Source: Alteromonas sp. KUL42 | Lineage (GTDB): Bacteria; Pseudomonadota; Gammaproteobacteria; Enterobacterales; Alteromonadaceae | Length of the DNA stretch: 64,000 nucleotides | Direction: 5' to 3' | Assembly: GCF_006538325.1 (NCBI RefSeq) | Contig: NZ_BJKK01000002.1 | Span: 372,001 to 436,000, forward strand | Shown here: positions 36,231-46,392 of the stretch, one piece after another | Position numbering within the stretch: the stretch's first letter is position 1 | Layout: every line of letters starts with the position of its first letter | The notes under the pieces: generated by a model | Database searches by the model: none | The model's input: only the letters and a program-made list of their open reading frames with translations | What the model was told of the DNA's origin: nothing | Program-made: the position numbers and the translations under genes

Positions 36231-37329
36231 ATGTTTGAGATAAATCCCGTTATCAATGCGATAAAAGATATTCGCGAGCGCACTGACGCGCTTAGGGGGT
36301 ATCTTTGACTTTGATGCAAAGTCAGAGCGCTTGGAAGAAGTTAGCCGAGAATTAGAAAGCCCTGATGTTTGGAACGAGCCAGACAGAGCACAGGCACTTG
36401 GCAAAGAAAAAGTTGCCCTTGAGCAAATAGTTGAAACTATCCACAAGCTCGACCAAGGTAGTGAAGATGTTGAAGGTCTTGTGGAACTTGCTGTTGAAGC
36501 AGAAGATGAAGATACCTTTAATGAAGCGCAAACTGAACTTGAAGGCCTAATCGAGCAATTGGAAGTGCTTGAATTTCGTCGCATGTTTTCAGGCCCCAAT
36601 GACGAGAATGACTGCTATATTGATATTCAGTCAGGCTCTGGTGGTACAGAAGCACAAGATTGGGCAAATATGTTATTGCGCATGTATTTGCGATGGGGCG
36701 AGGCGCACGGCTTTAAAACTGAACTTATCGAAGTATCTGAAGGCGAAGTTGCTGGAATTAAAAGTGCCACGCTTCGTATGCAGGGCGAATATGCGTTCGG
36801 TTGGTTGCGCACCGAGACAGGCGTGCATCGCTTAGTGAGAAAGTCGCCATTTGACTCGGGTAACCGCCGTCACACGTCATTCTCTTCGGCGTTTGTATAC
36901 CCAGAAATCGATGATGATATTGATATTGAAATCAATCCTTCTGATTTGCGAATTGACACTTATCGCGCATCTGGCGCTGGTGGTCAGCACGTAAACAGAA
37001 CAGACTCTGCGGTGCGTATTACGCACGAGCCAACAGGCATTGTTGTGCAGTGTCAGAACGACCGCTCTCAGCACAAGAATAAAGATCAGGCGATGAAGCA
37101 GCTAAAAGCCAAACTTTATGAGTTTGAACTGCAAAAGCAAAACGCCGAAAAACAAGCGATGGAAGACAGCAAGTCAGATATCGGCTGGGGAAGTCAGATA
37201 CGCTCTTACGTATTAGACGACTCTCGCATTAAAGATTTGCGCACAGGCGTGGAAACACGTAACACTCAAGCCGTTCTAGATGGCGACTTGGACAAATTCA
37301 TTCAAGCCAGCCTGAAATCTGGGCTGTAA
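36231..37329 (+). CDS. prfB: Peptide chain release factor 2, with programmed +1 frameshift
   Basis: ATG 36231 opens a 25-codon frame ([19 protein letters not shown]...) ending at TGA 36306-36308. Skipping T36306 after CTT continues in the +1 frame as [16 protein letters not shown] to 37329. The whole protein is 365 residues, the E. coli RF2 length. The catalytic GGQ is in [15 protein letters not shown] and the stop-recognition tripeptide SPF is in RKSPFDSG, so it reads UGA and UAA. lysS follows after 24 bases, the classic prfB-lysS pair. Confidence 0.97.
36294..36309 (+). promoter_or_regulatory. prfB programmed frameshift site
   Basis: AGGGGG (36294-36299), then TAT, the slippery codon CTT and the in-frame stop TGA followed by C. 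The internal Shine-Dalgarno three bases before CTT and the weak TGA-C context are the canonical autoregulatory RF2 arrangement: low RF2 pauses at TGA and promotes the +1 shift. Confidence 0.95.
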
Positions 37330-37353
37330 ACCGAACTACGAAGTGACAAGGTT

Positions 37354-38916
37354 ATGACTGACCAACAAACTGACGATAACAAATTGATTGCAGAGCGCCG
37401 TGCAAAGCTAAGCGCTATTCGCGAACAGTGCCGTGCAAATGGCTTCCCAAACAGCTTCCGTCGTGAAAACTACGCTGATGAACTTCAAGCTAAGTTCGGT
37501 GAAATCGACAAAGAAACCTTGCAAGAGCAAGGTAACAAGGTAAGCATTGCTGGCCGTATTATGGCGAAACGTGGTCCATTCTTGTTGCTACAAGATATGA
37601 CGGGCCGTATTCAAGCTTATGCTGACAAAGATACGCAAAAAGATCTTAAGGCCAAATATGGCGCATTGGATATCGGCGACATCATTGGTGTGGCGGGTGA
37701 CTTGCACAAATCTGGCAAAGGCGATTTGTATGTGAACATGGCGCAATACGAACTGCTCACTAAAGCACTTCGTCCATTACCTGAAAAGTTCCATGGATTG
37801 AGCGACCAAGAAACTAAATACCGCCAGCGTTATGTAGACTTGATCACCAGCGAGCAAACGCGCAAAACTTTTATGATCCGCAGCAAAATTGTTAATGGTA
37901 TTCGCAAATACCTAACAGAGCGTGATTATCTTGAAGTTGAAACGCCAATGCTACAGGTTATACCAGGTGGCGCGACGGCGAAGCCTTTCGTTACACATCA
38001 CAATGCGTTAGATATCGACATGTACTTGCGTATTGCGCCTGAGCTTTACCTTAAGCGTCTTGTGGTAGGTGGTTTTGAGCGTGTGTTTGAAATTAACCGA
38101 AATTTTCGTAACGAAGGTTTATCAACCCGTCACAACCCTGAGTTTACTATGCTTGAGTTCTACCAAGCGTATGCTGACTACAATGACTTGATGAACCTTA
38201 CTGAAGATATGCTTCGCACATTGGCTGAAGACATTCTCGGTACGACGGTTATCAAAAATACCACGAAAGATTCTGAAGGCAATGTAACGTCCGAAGTTGA
38301 ATATGACTTTGGTAAGCCGTTTGACCGCTTGAGCATGGGCGAAGCTATTCTTAAGTATTGGCCTGAAGCTAATGAAGCGGCTATTCGCGATCCAGAAGCG
38401 AATTTAGACGCACTAAAAGCAATGGCAAAGCAGCTACATATCAAAGAACCTGAGGTTGATGGCATTTGGGGCGCGGGTAAGTATTTGTGTGAAATCTTCG
38501 AAGCAACAGCAGAAGAGAAGCTTATTCAGCCTACCTTTATTACCGAGTATCCGTGGGAAGTGTCACCACTTGCCCGTCGCAATGATGAAAATCCATTTAT
38601 TACAGACCGTTTTGAGTTCTTCGTAGGCGGTCGCGAACTTGCGAATGGCTTCAGTGAGCTTAACGACCCTGAAGATCAAGCAGAGCGTTTTGCGAAACAA
38701 GTTGAAGAGAAAGATGCGGGCGACGATGAAGCTATGCACTTCGATGATGACTATATTCGCGCACTAGAATACGGCTTACCGCCAACAGCGGGTGAGGGTA
38801 TTGGCATTGATCGTTTGGCGATGCTATTTACAGATAGCTCTACCATTAAAGACGTTATCTTGTTCCCGCACATGAAGCCACAAGTATCAAAAGAGAGTCA
38901 GGGCGAAGACGAATAA
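37354..38916 (+). CDS. lysS: Lysyl-tRNA synthetase, class II
   Basis: A 520-residue enzyme. The N-terminal OB-fold anticodon domain (~55-165, [20 protein letters not shown]) is followed by the class II core: motif 2 is [20 protein letters not shown] and motif 3 [12 protein letters not shown] near the C-terminus. It charges tRNA-Lys. It lies 24 bases after prfB. The last 19 bases overlap the 3' end of the convergent panE, and its apparent terminator lies inside panE. Confidence 0.97.
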   Translation: MTDQQTDDNKLIAERRAKLSAIREQCRANGFPNSFRRENYADELQAKFGEIDKETLQEQGNKVSIAGRIMAKRGPFLLLQDMTGRIQAYADKDTQKDLKAKYGALDIGDIIGVAGDLHKSGKGDLYVNMAQYELLTKALRPLPEKFHGLSDQETKYRQRYVDLITSEQTRKTFMIRSKIVNGIRKYLTERDYLEVETPMLQVIPGGATAKPFVTHHNALDIDMYLRIAPELYLKRLVVGGFERVFEINRNFRNEGLSTRHNPEFTMLEFYQAYADYNDLMNLTEDMLRTLAEDILGTTVIKNTTKDSEGNVTSEVEYDFGKPFDRLSMGEAILKYWPEANEAAIRDPEANLDALKAMAKQLHIKEPEVDGIWGAGKYLCEIFEATAEEKLIQPTFITEYPWEVSPLARRNDENPFITDRFEFFVGGRELANGFSELNDPEDQAERFAKQVEEKDAGDDEAMHFDDDYIRALEYGLPPTAGEGIGIDRLAMLFTDSSTIKDVILFPHMKPQVSKESQGEDE

Positions 38917-39842
38917 TTGTCACTAAGCGCATTGATCTTTTCTGTTAAAAGGGTATTTACGGGGACGTGAATACCCTTTTTCTTTGCTTGCGTCACAAGG
39001 TAACCGTTGATCGCATTTATCTCAGTGACTCTTTGGTGCATAACATCCTGATGCATGCTGGAGTAGTTTTCACCTGTTGCATTGGCAACTGCTAACACAT
39101 TAGCATGCACCTGCTCCACATTAAACGAAACACCACAGGCCGCTGCAACTTCCACAAATTCTTCACAAATCGCCTGACGTAAATAACTAAATTGATCGTC
39201 TACAACGCGCTTATTTTGGATACCGTTTAATGCCGTGACCGGGTTGATAACAGCGTTAACTGACAGCTTATTCCACAAGGCTTTTACTATGTCATCAGCC
39301 AACTCAACGTTAGGTAAGACTGTGTTTAGTAGTGTAACAACCTTGTCTATTACTGAAGTAGGTAGGCTAGAACTGATCTTTGTACTTTCGCTTGGCACAC
39401 CTATTTGTGTAGTGCCTTTGCCGGTATAGCGCACATATGTGTTATCTTGCTGATCTCTACACTTCAATGCACCGTGACTGGTGGTTGCCAGCATGAGTGG
39501 GTAATCACTACCAAGTAGTGAGTATGCTATCTCTTGGCCGCCCATGCCATTGTGCATAAGCACTATCACGGGTTTGTTTATCAAGAAGGGTTTCCAAGTG
39601 TTAAGCGCCACTTCTAATTGATGAACCTTTAAAGGAAAAATCAAGATGTCATCGCTGTGTAAAGGCGTTAAGTCGGTTTTAGGTGGCTCTAAGGGGACCT
39701 GTTTGTCGTCTATCCAACGTACGTAGGAAGGGACGGTTGTTATATTACGAGGGTAGCGACTGTAAGTCACTGAGCGCTGTTGTGCTCCCGCTGCCAATAA
39801 GCTCCCAATAGCACCTGAGCCGACAATATGAAGATGGCTCAT
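38898..39842 (-). CDS. panE: 2-dehydropantoate 2-reductase
   Basis: This 314-residue NADPH enzyme reduces ketopantoate to pantoate in pantothenate/CoA synthesis. The Rossmann motif [13 protein letters not shown] is at ~5-17. The catalytic-Lys region [19 protein letters not shown] and the C-terminal helical domain are normal for ApbA/PanE. The N-terminal ATG overlaps the stop codon of the upstream pseudouridine synthase (ATGA), so the two are coupled. The 3' end overlaps convergent lysS by 19 bases. Confidence 0.9.
   Translation of the reverse strand: MSHLHIVGSGAIGSLLAAGAQQRSVTYSRYPRNITTVPSYVRWIDDKQVPLEPPKTDLTPLHSDDILIFPLKVHQLEVALNTWKPFLINKPVIVLMHNGMGGQEIAYSLLGSDYPLMLATTSHGALKCRDQQDNTYVRYTGKGTTQIGVPSESTKISSSLPTSVIDKVVTLLNTVLPNVELADDIVKALWNKLSVNAVINPVTALNGIQNKRVVDDQFSYLRQAICEEFVEVAAACGVSFNVEQVHANVLAVANATGENYSSMHQDVMHQRVTEINAINGYLVTQAKKKGIHVPVNTLLTEKINALSDNYSSSP
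38947..38981 (+). terminator. lysS terminator embedded in panE coding sequence
   Basis: Arms AAAAGGGTATT (38947-38957) and AATACCCTTTT (38970-38980) enclose a 12-base loop; T continues at 38981. It starts 31 bases after the lysS stop and lies wholly within the antisense-oriented panE reading frame. Confidence 0.7.
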
Positions 39843-40759
39843 TGAGAGGTCTCGGTATTTTCGTTTGACTTACCATGTTTGTTTTTATGCTGTTGCGCTT
39901 CTTTTGTGCTGTGAGCGTCGTCACTTTCTCGCATTGAGGTATAGCGTGTGGGAATAGTGGGCCACGGATAGCGAGTTGGTTCAGGCAAAGACGATAGCCA
40001 TTGTTTCACCACATCGTGTGTAAAACCTTCGCCGTCATCTACGTCTGCTGTAACCACAATGGTACCAGTGGAAAAAGGTAAATGAAGTTGCCACGCGTGC
40101 AAATGCAACCTGTCAGCAGATGCGCCGCCGTATAATTCATCACCAAGAATAGGTGCACCCACGCTTTTTAATGCAACGCGAATTTGATGAGTTTGCCCTG
40201 AGTAAGGCTTGACGACAAATCCTCTAGTACCAGGTTTCGCAGCATGACTGAAAAACTGCGTAATGGCAGGCTTTTCTGTACTTTTTAATAAGATGCGCTG
40301 ACCGCCGCGGCGATTCTTCATATCGCCGATAACACTGCCTTGTTTCTTTTTGGGTTTATGTTGGCTTAGCGCCAGATAGAACTTGACGACTTGCCGTGAA
40401 GCAAATAACTCTCCAACCTCGGCTGCGGCCTGTGGTGATTTCGCCAAACATAAACAGCCAGAGGTACCTGTATCTAAGCGGTGACATAAATACAAATCCG
40501 AACGATTTAATTGTGCTTTAAGCCTTGTGACTATACCCTGATCTTCAGTGCACCGAGCTTCTGGGCCCCAATCTTCTTCCCCCAAACTTTCAGGGTCTCG
40601 GTTTTTTAACGCAGTGCTGCTAGTTGAACGACTTGCTGAATTTTCGTTAGTGGGACTTTTGAAACGGTGGCTATCGGCAGCGTTGTGCATGCCAATACCA
40701 GAAGGCTTATTGACAATGATGATATCGTCATTCTCAAACAAGATGGGAATAGCGTGCAT
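39839..40759 (-). CDS. RluA-family RNA pseudouridine synthase
   Basis: A 306-residue protein. It starts with ILFENDDIIIVNKPSGIGMH, typical of RluA enzymes. The catalytic motif HRLDTGTSG follows, its Asp attacking uridine, and then RVALKSVGAPILGDELYGG. Between ~30 and ~75 there is a Ser/Glu-rich insert (SPTNENSASRSTSSTALKNR), and the C-terminus ends in a charged, low-complexity tail; both look disordered. No S4 domain is present. The RNA target (rRNA or tRNA position) cannot be told. It is translationally coupled to panE (4-base overlap). Confidence 0.87.
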   Translation of the reverse strand: MHAIPILFENDDIIIVNKPSGIGMHNAADSHRFKSPTNENSASRSTSSTALKNRDPESLGEEDWGPEARCTEDQGIVTRLKAQLNRSDLYLCHRLDTGTSGCLCLAKSPQAAAEVGELFASRQVVKFYLALSQHKPKKKQGSVIGDMKNRRGGQRILLKSTEKPAITQFFSHAAKPGTRGFVVKPYSGQTHQIRVALKSVGAPILGDELYGGASADRLHLHAWQLHLPFSTGTIVVTADVDDGEGFTHDVVKQWLSSLPEPTRYPWPTIPTRYTSMRESDDAHSTKEAQQHKNKHGKSNENTETSQ

Positions 40760-40893
40760 AGCTGCCTTTTGATTTTATTGTATAACTGTTTAGCGGTGGT
40801 TGAACTTTGTGCATTCGCAAAGAAGCACGAGTGCGATTGTTTATGCGTCGTGCTTGTCTTGGTTCTATTGACTCTTATGACTCTTATACAACG

Positions 40894-41466
40894 TCAAATT
40901 GACTCTAATTCTGCAATAGCTGCTTCGTAATCCAATTCGTCAACAGCGTCAATTATGGCTGAGCGTTTCGGGTCTGCTAGCCCGATTGAGTCAATCCATC
41001 CATCCAGCTTTTCTTGAGAAATAAACTCACTGGCTTTTAATGCAGCAAGCAGTTGTTTCTTAGCTTGCTGTGCAGCTGCGCTATCGTTTTGGGGCTCGCT
41101 GGCTTGTTCACTATCACCAGACGCGTCACCTGTCAGTGCATCAACAGCGGCTATGGTTTCATTTAACGTACTTAGAAAGCTTTCATAATTGTCAGAAAGG
41201 CGCTGTTCATTTCTAAAACAGCTTTCCACGGGTTTAGACGCATTGTGCAAAGCAAAAAGTCCCAAGTTACCCGTAACACCTTTTAAAGTGTGTACTAAGG
41301 AATAAGCCTCGTTGAACTCATTTTGCTCAACCATGGATTGCAACTTCGCTTCGGTAGAGCGGTATTCCTCGGAAAATTTCTCTAATAGCGTGAACAGCAG
41401 TTTTTTATTCCCGCTTAATTGTGACATGCCAAAATCAAGGTCTAACACAGTTGTTGAATTTTCCAT
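40894..41466 (-). CDS. Stand-alone HPt phosphotransfer protein
   Basis: A 190-residue protein. The four-helix HPt domain (~10-110) carries the phospho-acceptor His59 in YSLVHTLKGVTGNLGLFAL. A linker rich in Ala, Gln, Ser and Asp (~115-135) and a short C-terminal helical segment follow. It would pass phosphate between a hybrid kinase and a response regulator, neither of which lies next to it. The REC-GGDEF orphan at 32095 is one conceivable receiver, but nothing in the sequence links them. Confidence 0.87.
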   Translation of the reverse strand: MENSTTVLDLDFGMSQLSGNKKLLFTLLEKFSEEYRSTEAKLQSMVEQNEFNEAYSLVHTLKGVTGNLGLFALHNASKPVESCFRNEQRLSDNYESFLSTLNETIAAVDALTGDASGDSEQASEPQNDSAAAQQAKKQLLAALKASEFISQEKLDGWIDSIGLADPKRSAIIDAVDELDYEAAIAELESI

Positions 41467-41793
41467 GCATGTTTCCTTATTAACACATTTTCCGATTCTC
41501 TTTTTAATTCAAGAGAAGCTATTGAGCTTTTGAACTCATTCGTTCAACGATTTTGAGTAGCATTGAACTTACTAACCAAACACTCTTTTACTTAAGTGTA
41601 TTTCACAAATACATAAATTAACACAATCAAAGCAACGTCAACGCAAGTAAAGCGCAAAAAAGTTTGGTAGTCTTCCAGCATTCTGTAAGAGTAATCCATT
41701 TGGGTTCTCAGGATCTATTGGCCCTTGGTGTTAAATTTAAATGTCAAAACTCACAAGGCCTCGCTGTCGATGAAAAAAATAAAAGGAAAAAAT
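41467..41793. other. Intergenic region between divergent HPt and M16 genes
   Basis: 327 AT-rich bases that must contain both divergent promoters. No palindrome, RNA structure or convincing small gene was recognised. Confidence 0.4.
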
Positions 41794-44652
41794 ATGTCAG
41801 GAAAGCTGGCTACTCGTGCACTTATATTAGTACTGGGTGCGGTTCTGGTTTCTGCGTGTCAGCGCACGCAAATGGAACAAACCGCCGATGTTAATTCAGT
41901 ATCAATTGCCTACGAAAAGTACACGTTGGACAACGGCCTAACGGTTATTCTTCACGAAGATCATTCTGATCCTTTGGTTCACGTAGACGTGACCTACCAC
42001 GTGGGATCAGCAAGAGAAGAGGTGGGTAAATCTGGTTTTGCTCATTTCTTTGAGCACATGATGTTTCAAGGTTCAAAACACGTGGCTGATGAGCAACACT
42101 TTAAAGTGATTACAGAAGCCGGTGGGAACTTGAATGGTACAACTAATACTGACAGAACTAACTATTTTGAAACGGTACCCGCTAACCAACTTGAAAAAGT
42201 ACTATGGCTAGAATCAGACAGAATGGGGTATTTACTCGACGCCGTTGATCAAGAAAAATTTGAAAATCAGCGCGAGACAGTTAAGAACGAACGTGCTCAG
42301 CGGGTAGACAATCAGCCATATGGATTGCGGTTTGAGCTAAATGGCGAAGCCTTATATCCAGAAGGTCATCCTTATTCTTGGTTAACCATAGGGTATGTGG
42401 AAGATTTAGATCGCGTAAACGTAGATGACCTTAAAGCTTTCTTTAAACGTTGGTATGGGCCAAATAATGCGGTTCTAACCATAGGTGGTGATATTGACGT
42501 GGCGCAAACTAAGGCATTGATAGAACAGTATTTTGGTGAAATTCCTGCTGGTCCTGAGGTAGAAGAGCCTCAACCGCAACCTGTTACCCTTAATGAAACC
42601 CGGTATGTGACCCTTGAAGATAATGTTCATTTGCCACTTCTGCAAATTACGTATCCAACGGTATATGCACGTCATGAAGATGAAGCGCCTCTTGACGTAC
42701 TCGCAGACATTTTAGGTGGTGGGAAAACCTCGCTGTTCTACAAAAATTTAGTTAAGCAAGGTATGGCAGTACAAGCGGTTGTCTCTCATCCTTGTCGAGA
42801 GTTAGCGTGTGAGTTTCAGCTTTTGGCGTTAGCGAACCCTTCAAAAGTTAACCAATTAGCGCAATTGCAAAACATATTGGAAGCGACGCTGGCAGAGTTT
42901 GAAACTCGTGGAGTGACAAGTGATGATTTAGCACGTACCAAAGGACAAATTGAAGCAAGAACCGTGTTTGGGTTACAAAGTGTTTCGGGTAAGGTATCTG
43001 AGCTTGCTGCGAATGAGACATTCCATCAAACTCCAGACCTGATTGCGCAAGATATCGCGCGTTACAATGCGGTAACTGCCGAAGATGTAATGCGAGTGTA
43101 TAAGCAATATATCAAAGACGCACACAGTGTGGTGTTAAGCGTCGTTCCCAAAGGACAAATCGCCCTTGCCGCAGCCCCCCAAAACTTTGAACGACCTGTT
43201 CGCAATATCCCTGCTCCGCAAGCTGAAGAAAATGAAGGTCGGGTAGAGGAAGAAACGTTTACCAGTGCACCTTCGAGTTTTGATAGAAGCAAAGTTCCAG
43301 CAGCGGGTAAAGCGCCGGTGGTGGAAGTGCCTGACTATTGGAAAGCGTCTTTAGAAAATGGAATTGAAATACTGGGGGTAACGAGCGATGAGACACCAAC
43401 TGTGACGCTCACGCTTGGTTTAGACGGCGGCATGTTGCTCGACCCAGAAAACAAAGCGGGTACGGCTTACCTTACCGCGCTATTAATGAACGAGACTACC
43501 CAAAACTACACCAACGAGGCATTGGCAAATGAGCTTTCAAAATTGGGGAGTTCAATAAGTTTCAGTACTGCAGGAAGATACACACAGGTGTATGTATCAA
43601 CACTAACAAAACACCTTGATGCAACGCTAGAGCTACTGAAAGAAAAGCTCTTTAACCCAGCTTTTAGTGAAGATGACTTTACGCGCATGAAAGAGCGCGT
43701 CATTCAAGGGCTTCAACAACAAGCAAAGACACCATCAAGTTTAGCCCGTCGCGCAAGAGACCTAGTGCTGTTTGGTGAAGAAAATAGAGTGAGCTTACCT
43801 GATGAGGGCACGTTGCAAAGCGTTCAAAATATTACCCTCAATGATATTAAGGCGTTCTATGAACGCTACTATTCCCCGGCCAAAGCAAGTATGGTTGTGG
43901 TAGGAAACCTATCTAAAAATGATATGCTAAAAGCCATAGATTTTGTCGGTAAGTGGCAAGGTGAAGATTACGAATTCACTGATTACAACGCGTTTCCTGA
44001 ATACGATAAAACGAACCTTTTCTTTGTGGATAGCCCACAAGCTGTTCAATCAGTGGTATACATTGTTGAAAGAAGCCTTCCTTTTGATGCAACGGGAGAA
44101 TACTTTAAAACACGTCTGATGAATTTCCCTTTAGGCGGTGCGTTTAACAGTCGCATCAATCTGAATTTACGCGAAGACAAAGGTATTACTTACGGTGCCA
44201 ACAGTGGCTTTATTGGCGGTAAAACGCTAGGTTGGTTTGAAGTAAGTACAGACTTGAACGCGGATAGCACGGCGCAAGGGATAACAGAGATTTTCAAAGA
44301 AATTGAAAACTATCGCATCGAAGGCGTCAACGAGTCAGAAATTGCATTTATGCGCAATGCATTTACATTGAGTGATGCATTGGAGTTTGAAACCCCAACC
44401 AGCAAAGCGCGCTTTTTGAGACAGTTGTTAAGTTACGACCTAGATAAAACGTATCGCAACGAGCAATTAGACATTATTAACAGCATTGATAAAGCCACAA
44501 TTGACGCGTTAGCAAAGCAATATTTGAATATGGACAAGATGCAAATTATTGTAGTAGGCGATAAAGCTAAGGTTCTGCCTCAGTTGAGCGCGTTATCAGT
44601 ACCAATTATCGAGTTGTCAGTAGAGCAAAACACCCGAGAAACGTTAAACTGA
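41794..44652 (+). CDS. M16 zinc peptidase, lipoprotein (pitrilysin/insulinase family)
   Basis: A 952-residue protein from ATG 41794 (AAAGGA 7 bases upstream; earlier in-frame starts add a non-signal extension). The lipoprotein signal has lipobox VLVSAC (Cys22). The first M16 half carries the inverted zinc motif HFFEH at 84-88 and the third ligand Glu in ENQRETVKNE (~161). The second, inactive half (from ~535) lacks the motif, as expected of a two-half clamshell. It degrades peptides, probably at the periplasmic face of the outer membrane. It is divergent from HPt and precedes gshA by 74 bases. Confidence 0.92.
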   Translation: MSGKLATRALILVLGAVLVSACQRTQMEQTADVNSVSIAYEKYTLDNGLTVILHEDHSDPLVHVDVTYHVGSAREEVGKSGFAHFFEHMMFQGSKHVADEQHFKVITEAGGNLNGTTNTDRTNYFETVPANQLEKVLWLESDRMGYLLDAVDQEKFENQRETVKNERAQRVDNQPYGLRFELNGEALYPEGHPYSWLTIGYVEDLDRVNVDDLKAFFKRWYGPNNAVLTIGGDIDVAQTKALIEQYFGEIPAGPEVEEPQPQPVTLNETRYVTLEDNVHLPLLQITYPTVYARHEDEAPLDVLADILGGGKTSLFYKNLVKQGMAVQAVVSHPCRELACEFQLLALANPSKVNQLAQLQNILEATLAEFETRGVTSDDLARTKGQIEARTVFGLQSVSGKVSELAANETFHQTPDLIAQDIARYNAVTAEDVMRVYKQYIKDAHSVVLSVVPKGQIALAAAPQNFERPVRNIPAPQAEENEGRVEEETFTSAPSSFDRSKVPAAGKAPVVEVPDYWKASLENGIEILGVTSDETPTVTLTLGLDGGMLLDPENKAGTAYLTALLMNETTQNYTNEALANELSKLGSSISFSTAGRYTQVYVSTLTKHLDATLELLKEKLFNPAFSEDDFTRMKERVIQGLQQQAKTPSSLARRARDLVLFGEENRVSLPDEGTLQSVQNITLNDIKAFYERYYSPAKASMVVVGNLSKNDMLKAIDFVGKWQGEDYEFTDYNAFPEYDKTNLFFVDSPQAVQSVVYIVERSLPFDATGEYFKTRLMNFPLGGAFNSRINLNLREDKGITYGANSGFIGGKTLGWFEVSTDLNADSTAQGITEIFKEIENYRIEGVNESEIAFMRNAFTLSDALEFETPTSKARFLRQLLSYDLDKTYRNEQLDIINSIDKATIDALAKQYLNMDKMQIIVVGDKAKVLPQLSALSVPIIELSVEQNTRETLN

Positions 44653-44681
44653 TTAATTGATTTTTGTTGAATTTATAGGAT

Positions 44682-44702
44682 TGCCCCCCATAACAGGGGG
44701 CA
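44682..44702 (+). repeat. GC-rich hairpin between the M16 peptidase and gshA
   Basis: TGCCCCC (44682-44688) pairs with GGGGGCA (44696-44702) around a 7-base loop, 24 bases before the gshA TTG start. It has no T-run. It could hinder read-through or influence gshA translation. Confidence 0.4.
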
Positions 44703-44726
44703 GTAATGACATAACGGACCATCATT

Positions 44727-46325
44727 TTGACTGCAAACTCAGCCCGTTTCGAAGCGCGTATTGACGCGCTACAGTCCTCTGCATTTCTTAATGCGCTTAA
44801 AGATATTAAACGCGGTGTGGAAAGAGAAACTCTGCGTATCAACCCCAATGGTACACTAGCTCAAACGCCGCACCCAAGACCCCTAGGTTCGGCGCTGACA
44901 CATGAGTCTATTACCACTGACTTTTCTGAGTCGCTTCTAGAATTCATCACGCCACCTGAAAATAGTGCTGCCAAGACAGTGGCGCAGTTAAAAGATATTC
45001 ACAAATTTGTAATCGACAATATTGGCGATGAGCAAATTTGGCCATTGAGTATGCCTTGTTTTATTGACGATGAAGCACACATCCCCATTGCCTATTTTGG
45101 CGAATCGAATGTTGGGAAGATGAAACGTGTTTATCGTATTGGTCTTAAAAATCGTTATGGCAGTATGATGCAGGCCATTGCTGGTGTGCATTTTAACTTC
45201 TCATTTCCAGATAGCTTTTGGGAACTTTGGTCAGAACTAAATGGCAATGCGCATTCGCAAGAGCAGACTTCTGCGGATTACTTCGGACTAATTAGAAACT
45301 ATCGTCGGCTTTGTTGGTTAATACCTTACTTGTACGGTGCATCGCCAGCACTTTGTGGTTCGTTCTTAAAAGGTAAAGAACATGCTCTGCCATTCAAAAA
45401 GGTCGGTAAAGGTACTGTTTATATGCCTTATGCCACGTCACTACGAATGAGTGATTTGGGATACACCAGTGCAGAGCAATCGTCACTTAAGATATGTTAC
45501 AACGAATTAGACAACTATGTGCGTTTGCTGCGCGGTGCAATGAGCACACCTTCAACGCGATTCAGTCAGTTCGCTGCTGGTGAAGAAGGGAACTACCAAC
45601 AACTTAGCAGAAACATCATTCAGATTGAAAATGAGCTTTACTCGCCAATTCGCCCTAAACAGCCTACCCAATCTATGGAAAAACCCACAGATGCATTGGT
45701 GAGAAGGGGGGTGAATTACATTGAAGTTCGCGCTTTAGACGTTAACCCGTTTTCACCGATTGGGATTTCACAAACGCAGTTTGATTTTCTAGACGTGTTT
45801 TTACTTGCCTGTTTGCTGATACCGAGTGCTGACTTGGACGAGGCGCAGATAAACGAAGCAAAAGAAAATATGAACAAGGTGGTGCTTGAAGGACGAGATC
45901 CTGCGTTGCAGCTTTTGCGAAATGGAGATGAAGTTTCCCTGCGTGTATGGTGTGATGAGTTATTCGGTTATTTCAAACAAGCTGCAGCATTACTCGATAA
46001 AGCCAATGAAACGGCGCGTTATAGCGAAGCGGTGAGTGTTGAGCTTGAGAAAATACATAATCCAGATCTAACGCCATCGGGACGGTTGCTAAATGAATTG
46101 CTACAGCACAACAAAGACAATGGTACATTGGGCTTAGAATTGGCTGAAAAGTATCAAAGCGAAATGAAAGCTTTTGCTTACAGCTATACAGATGCGAGTG
46201 GGTTTGTTGAGCAAGCAGATGCTTCATTTAGCGCGCAACAAGAAATTGAAGCCGCTGATAGCAAAGACTTTGACACCTTTATTCGTGATTATTTTGCAGA
46301 ACCGCCAGCTAAAAAAAATGCCTGA
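44727..46325 (+). CDS. gshA: Glutamate-cysteine ligase
   Basis: The first enzyme of glutathione synthesis, 532 residues, of the proteobacterial GshA type (E. coli 518). Recognisable blocks are GVERETLRINPNG (~30-42), the substrate region HESITTDFSESLLEFITPP, GVHFNFSFP and NYIEVRALDVNPFSPIG. The start is TTG, as in E. coli gshA, with only a weak ribosome site, suggesting modest expression. A hairpin overlaps its stop codon. Confidence 0.96.
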   Translation: MTANSARFEARIDALQSSAFLNALKDIKRGVERETLRINPNGTLAQTPHPRPLGSALTHESITTDFSESLLEFITPPENSAAKTVAQLKDIHKFVIDNIGDEQIWPLSMPCFIDDEAHIPIAYFGESNVGKMKRVYRIGLKNRYGSMMQAIAGVHFNFSFPDSFWELWSELNGNAHSQEQTSADYFGLIRNYRRLCWLIPYLYGASPALCGSFLKGKEHALPFKKVGKGTVYMPYATSLRMSDLGYTSAEQSSLKICYNELDNYVRLLRGAMSTPSTRFSQFAAGEEGNYQQLSRNIIQIENELYSPIRPKQPTQSMEKPTDALVRRGVNYIEVRALDVNPFSPIGISQTQFDFLDVFLLACLLIPSADLDEAQINEAKENMNKVVLEGRDPALQLLRNGDEVSLRVWCDELFGYFKQAAALLDKANETARYSEAVSVELEKIHNPDLTPSGRLLNELLQHNKDNGTLGLELAEKYQSEMKAFAYSYTDASGFVEQADASFSAQQEIEAADSKDFDTFIRDYFAEPPAKKNA

Positions 46326-46339
46326 CAAGGGTCAGGCAT
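46311..46339 (-). terminator. Hairpin at the gshA 3' end, terminator-like on the minus strand
   Basis: ATGCCTGAC (46318-46326) pairs with GTCAGGCAT (46331-46339) around AAGG, overlapping the gshA stop codon. Eight A (46311-46318) precede it, so read on the minus strand it is a stem followed by eight T: a standard intrinsic terminator against transcription from the convergent side. On the + strand there is no T-run. Confidence 0.6.
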
Positions 46340-46392
46340 CGAAGGGTTCCAGGGAAACACACACTTTACTAGAACATTAATTAAGACAAGCT

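Noticed and set aside
36231-36308. prfB looks split into two frames
   Set aside because: The AGGGGG-TAT-CTT-TGA-C arrangement is the well-known programmed RF2 frameshift, not a lesion like the other five.
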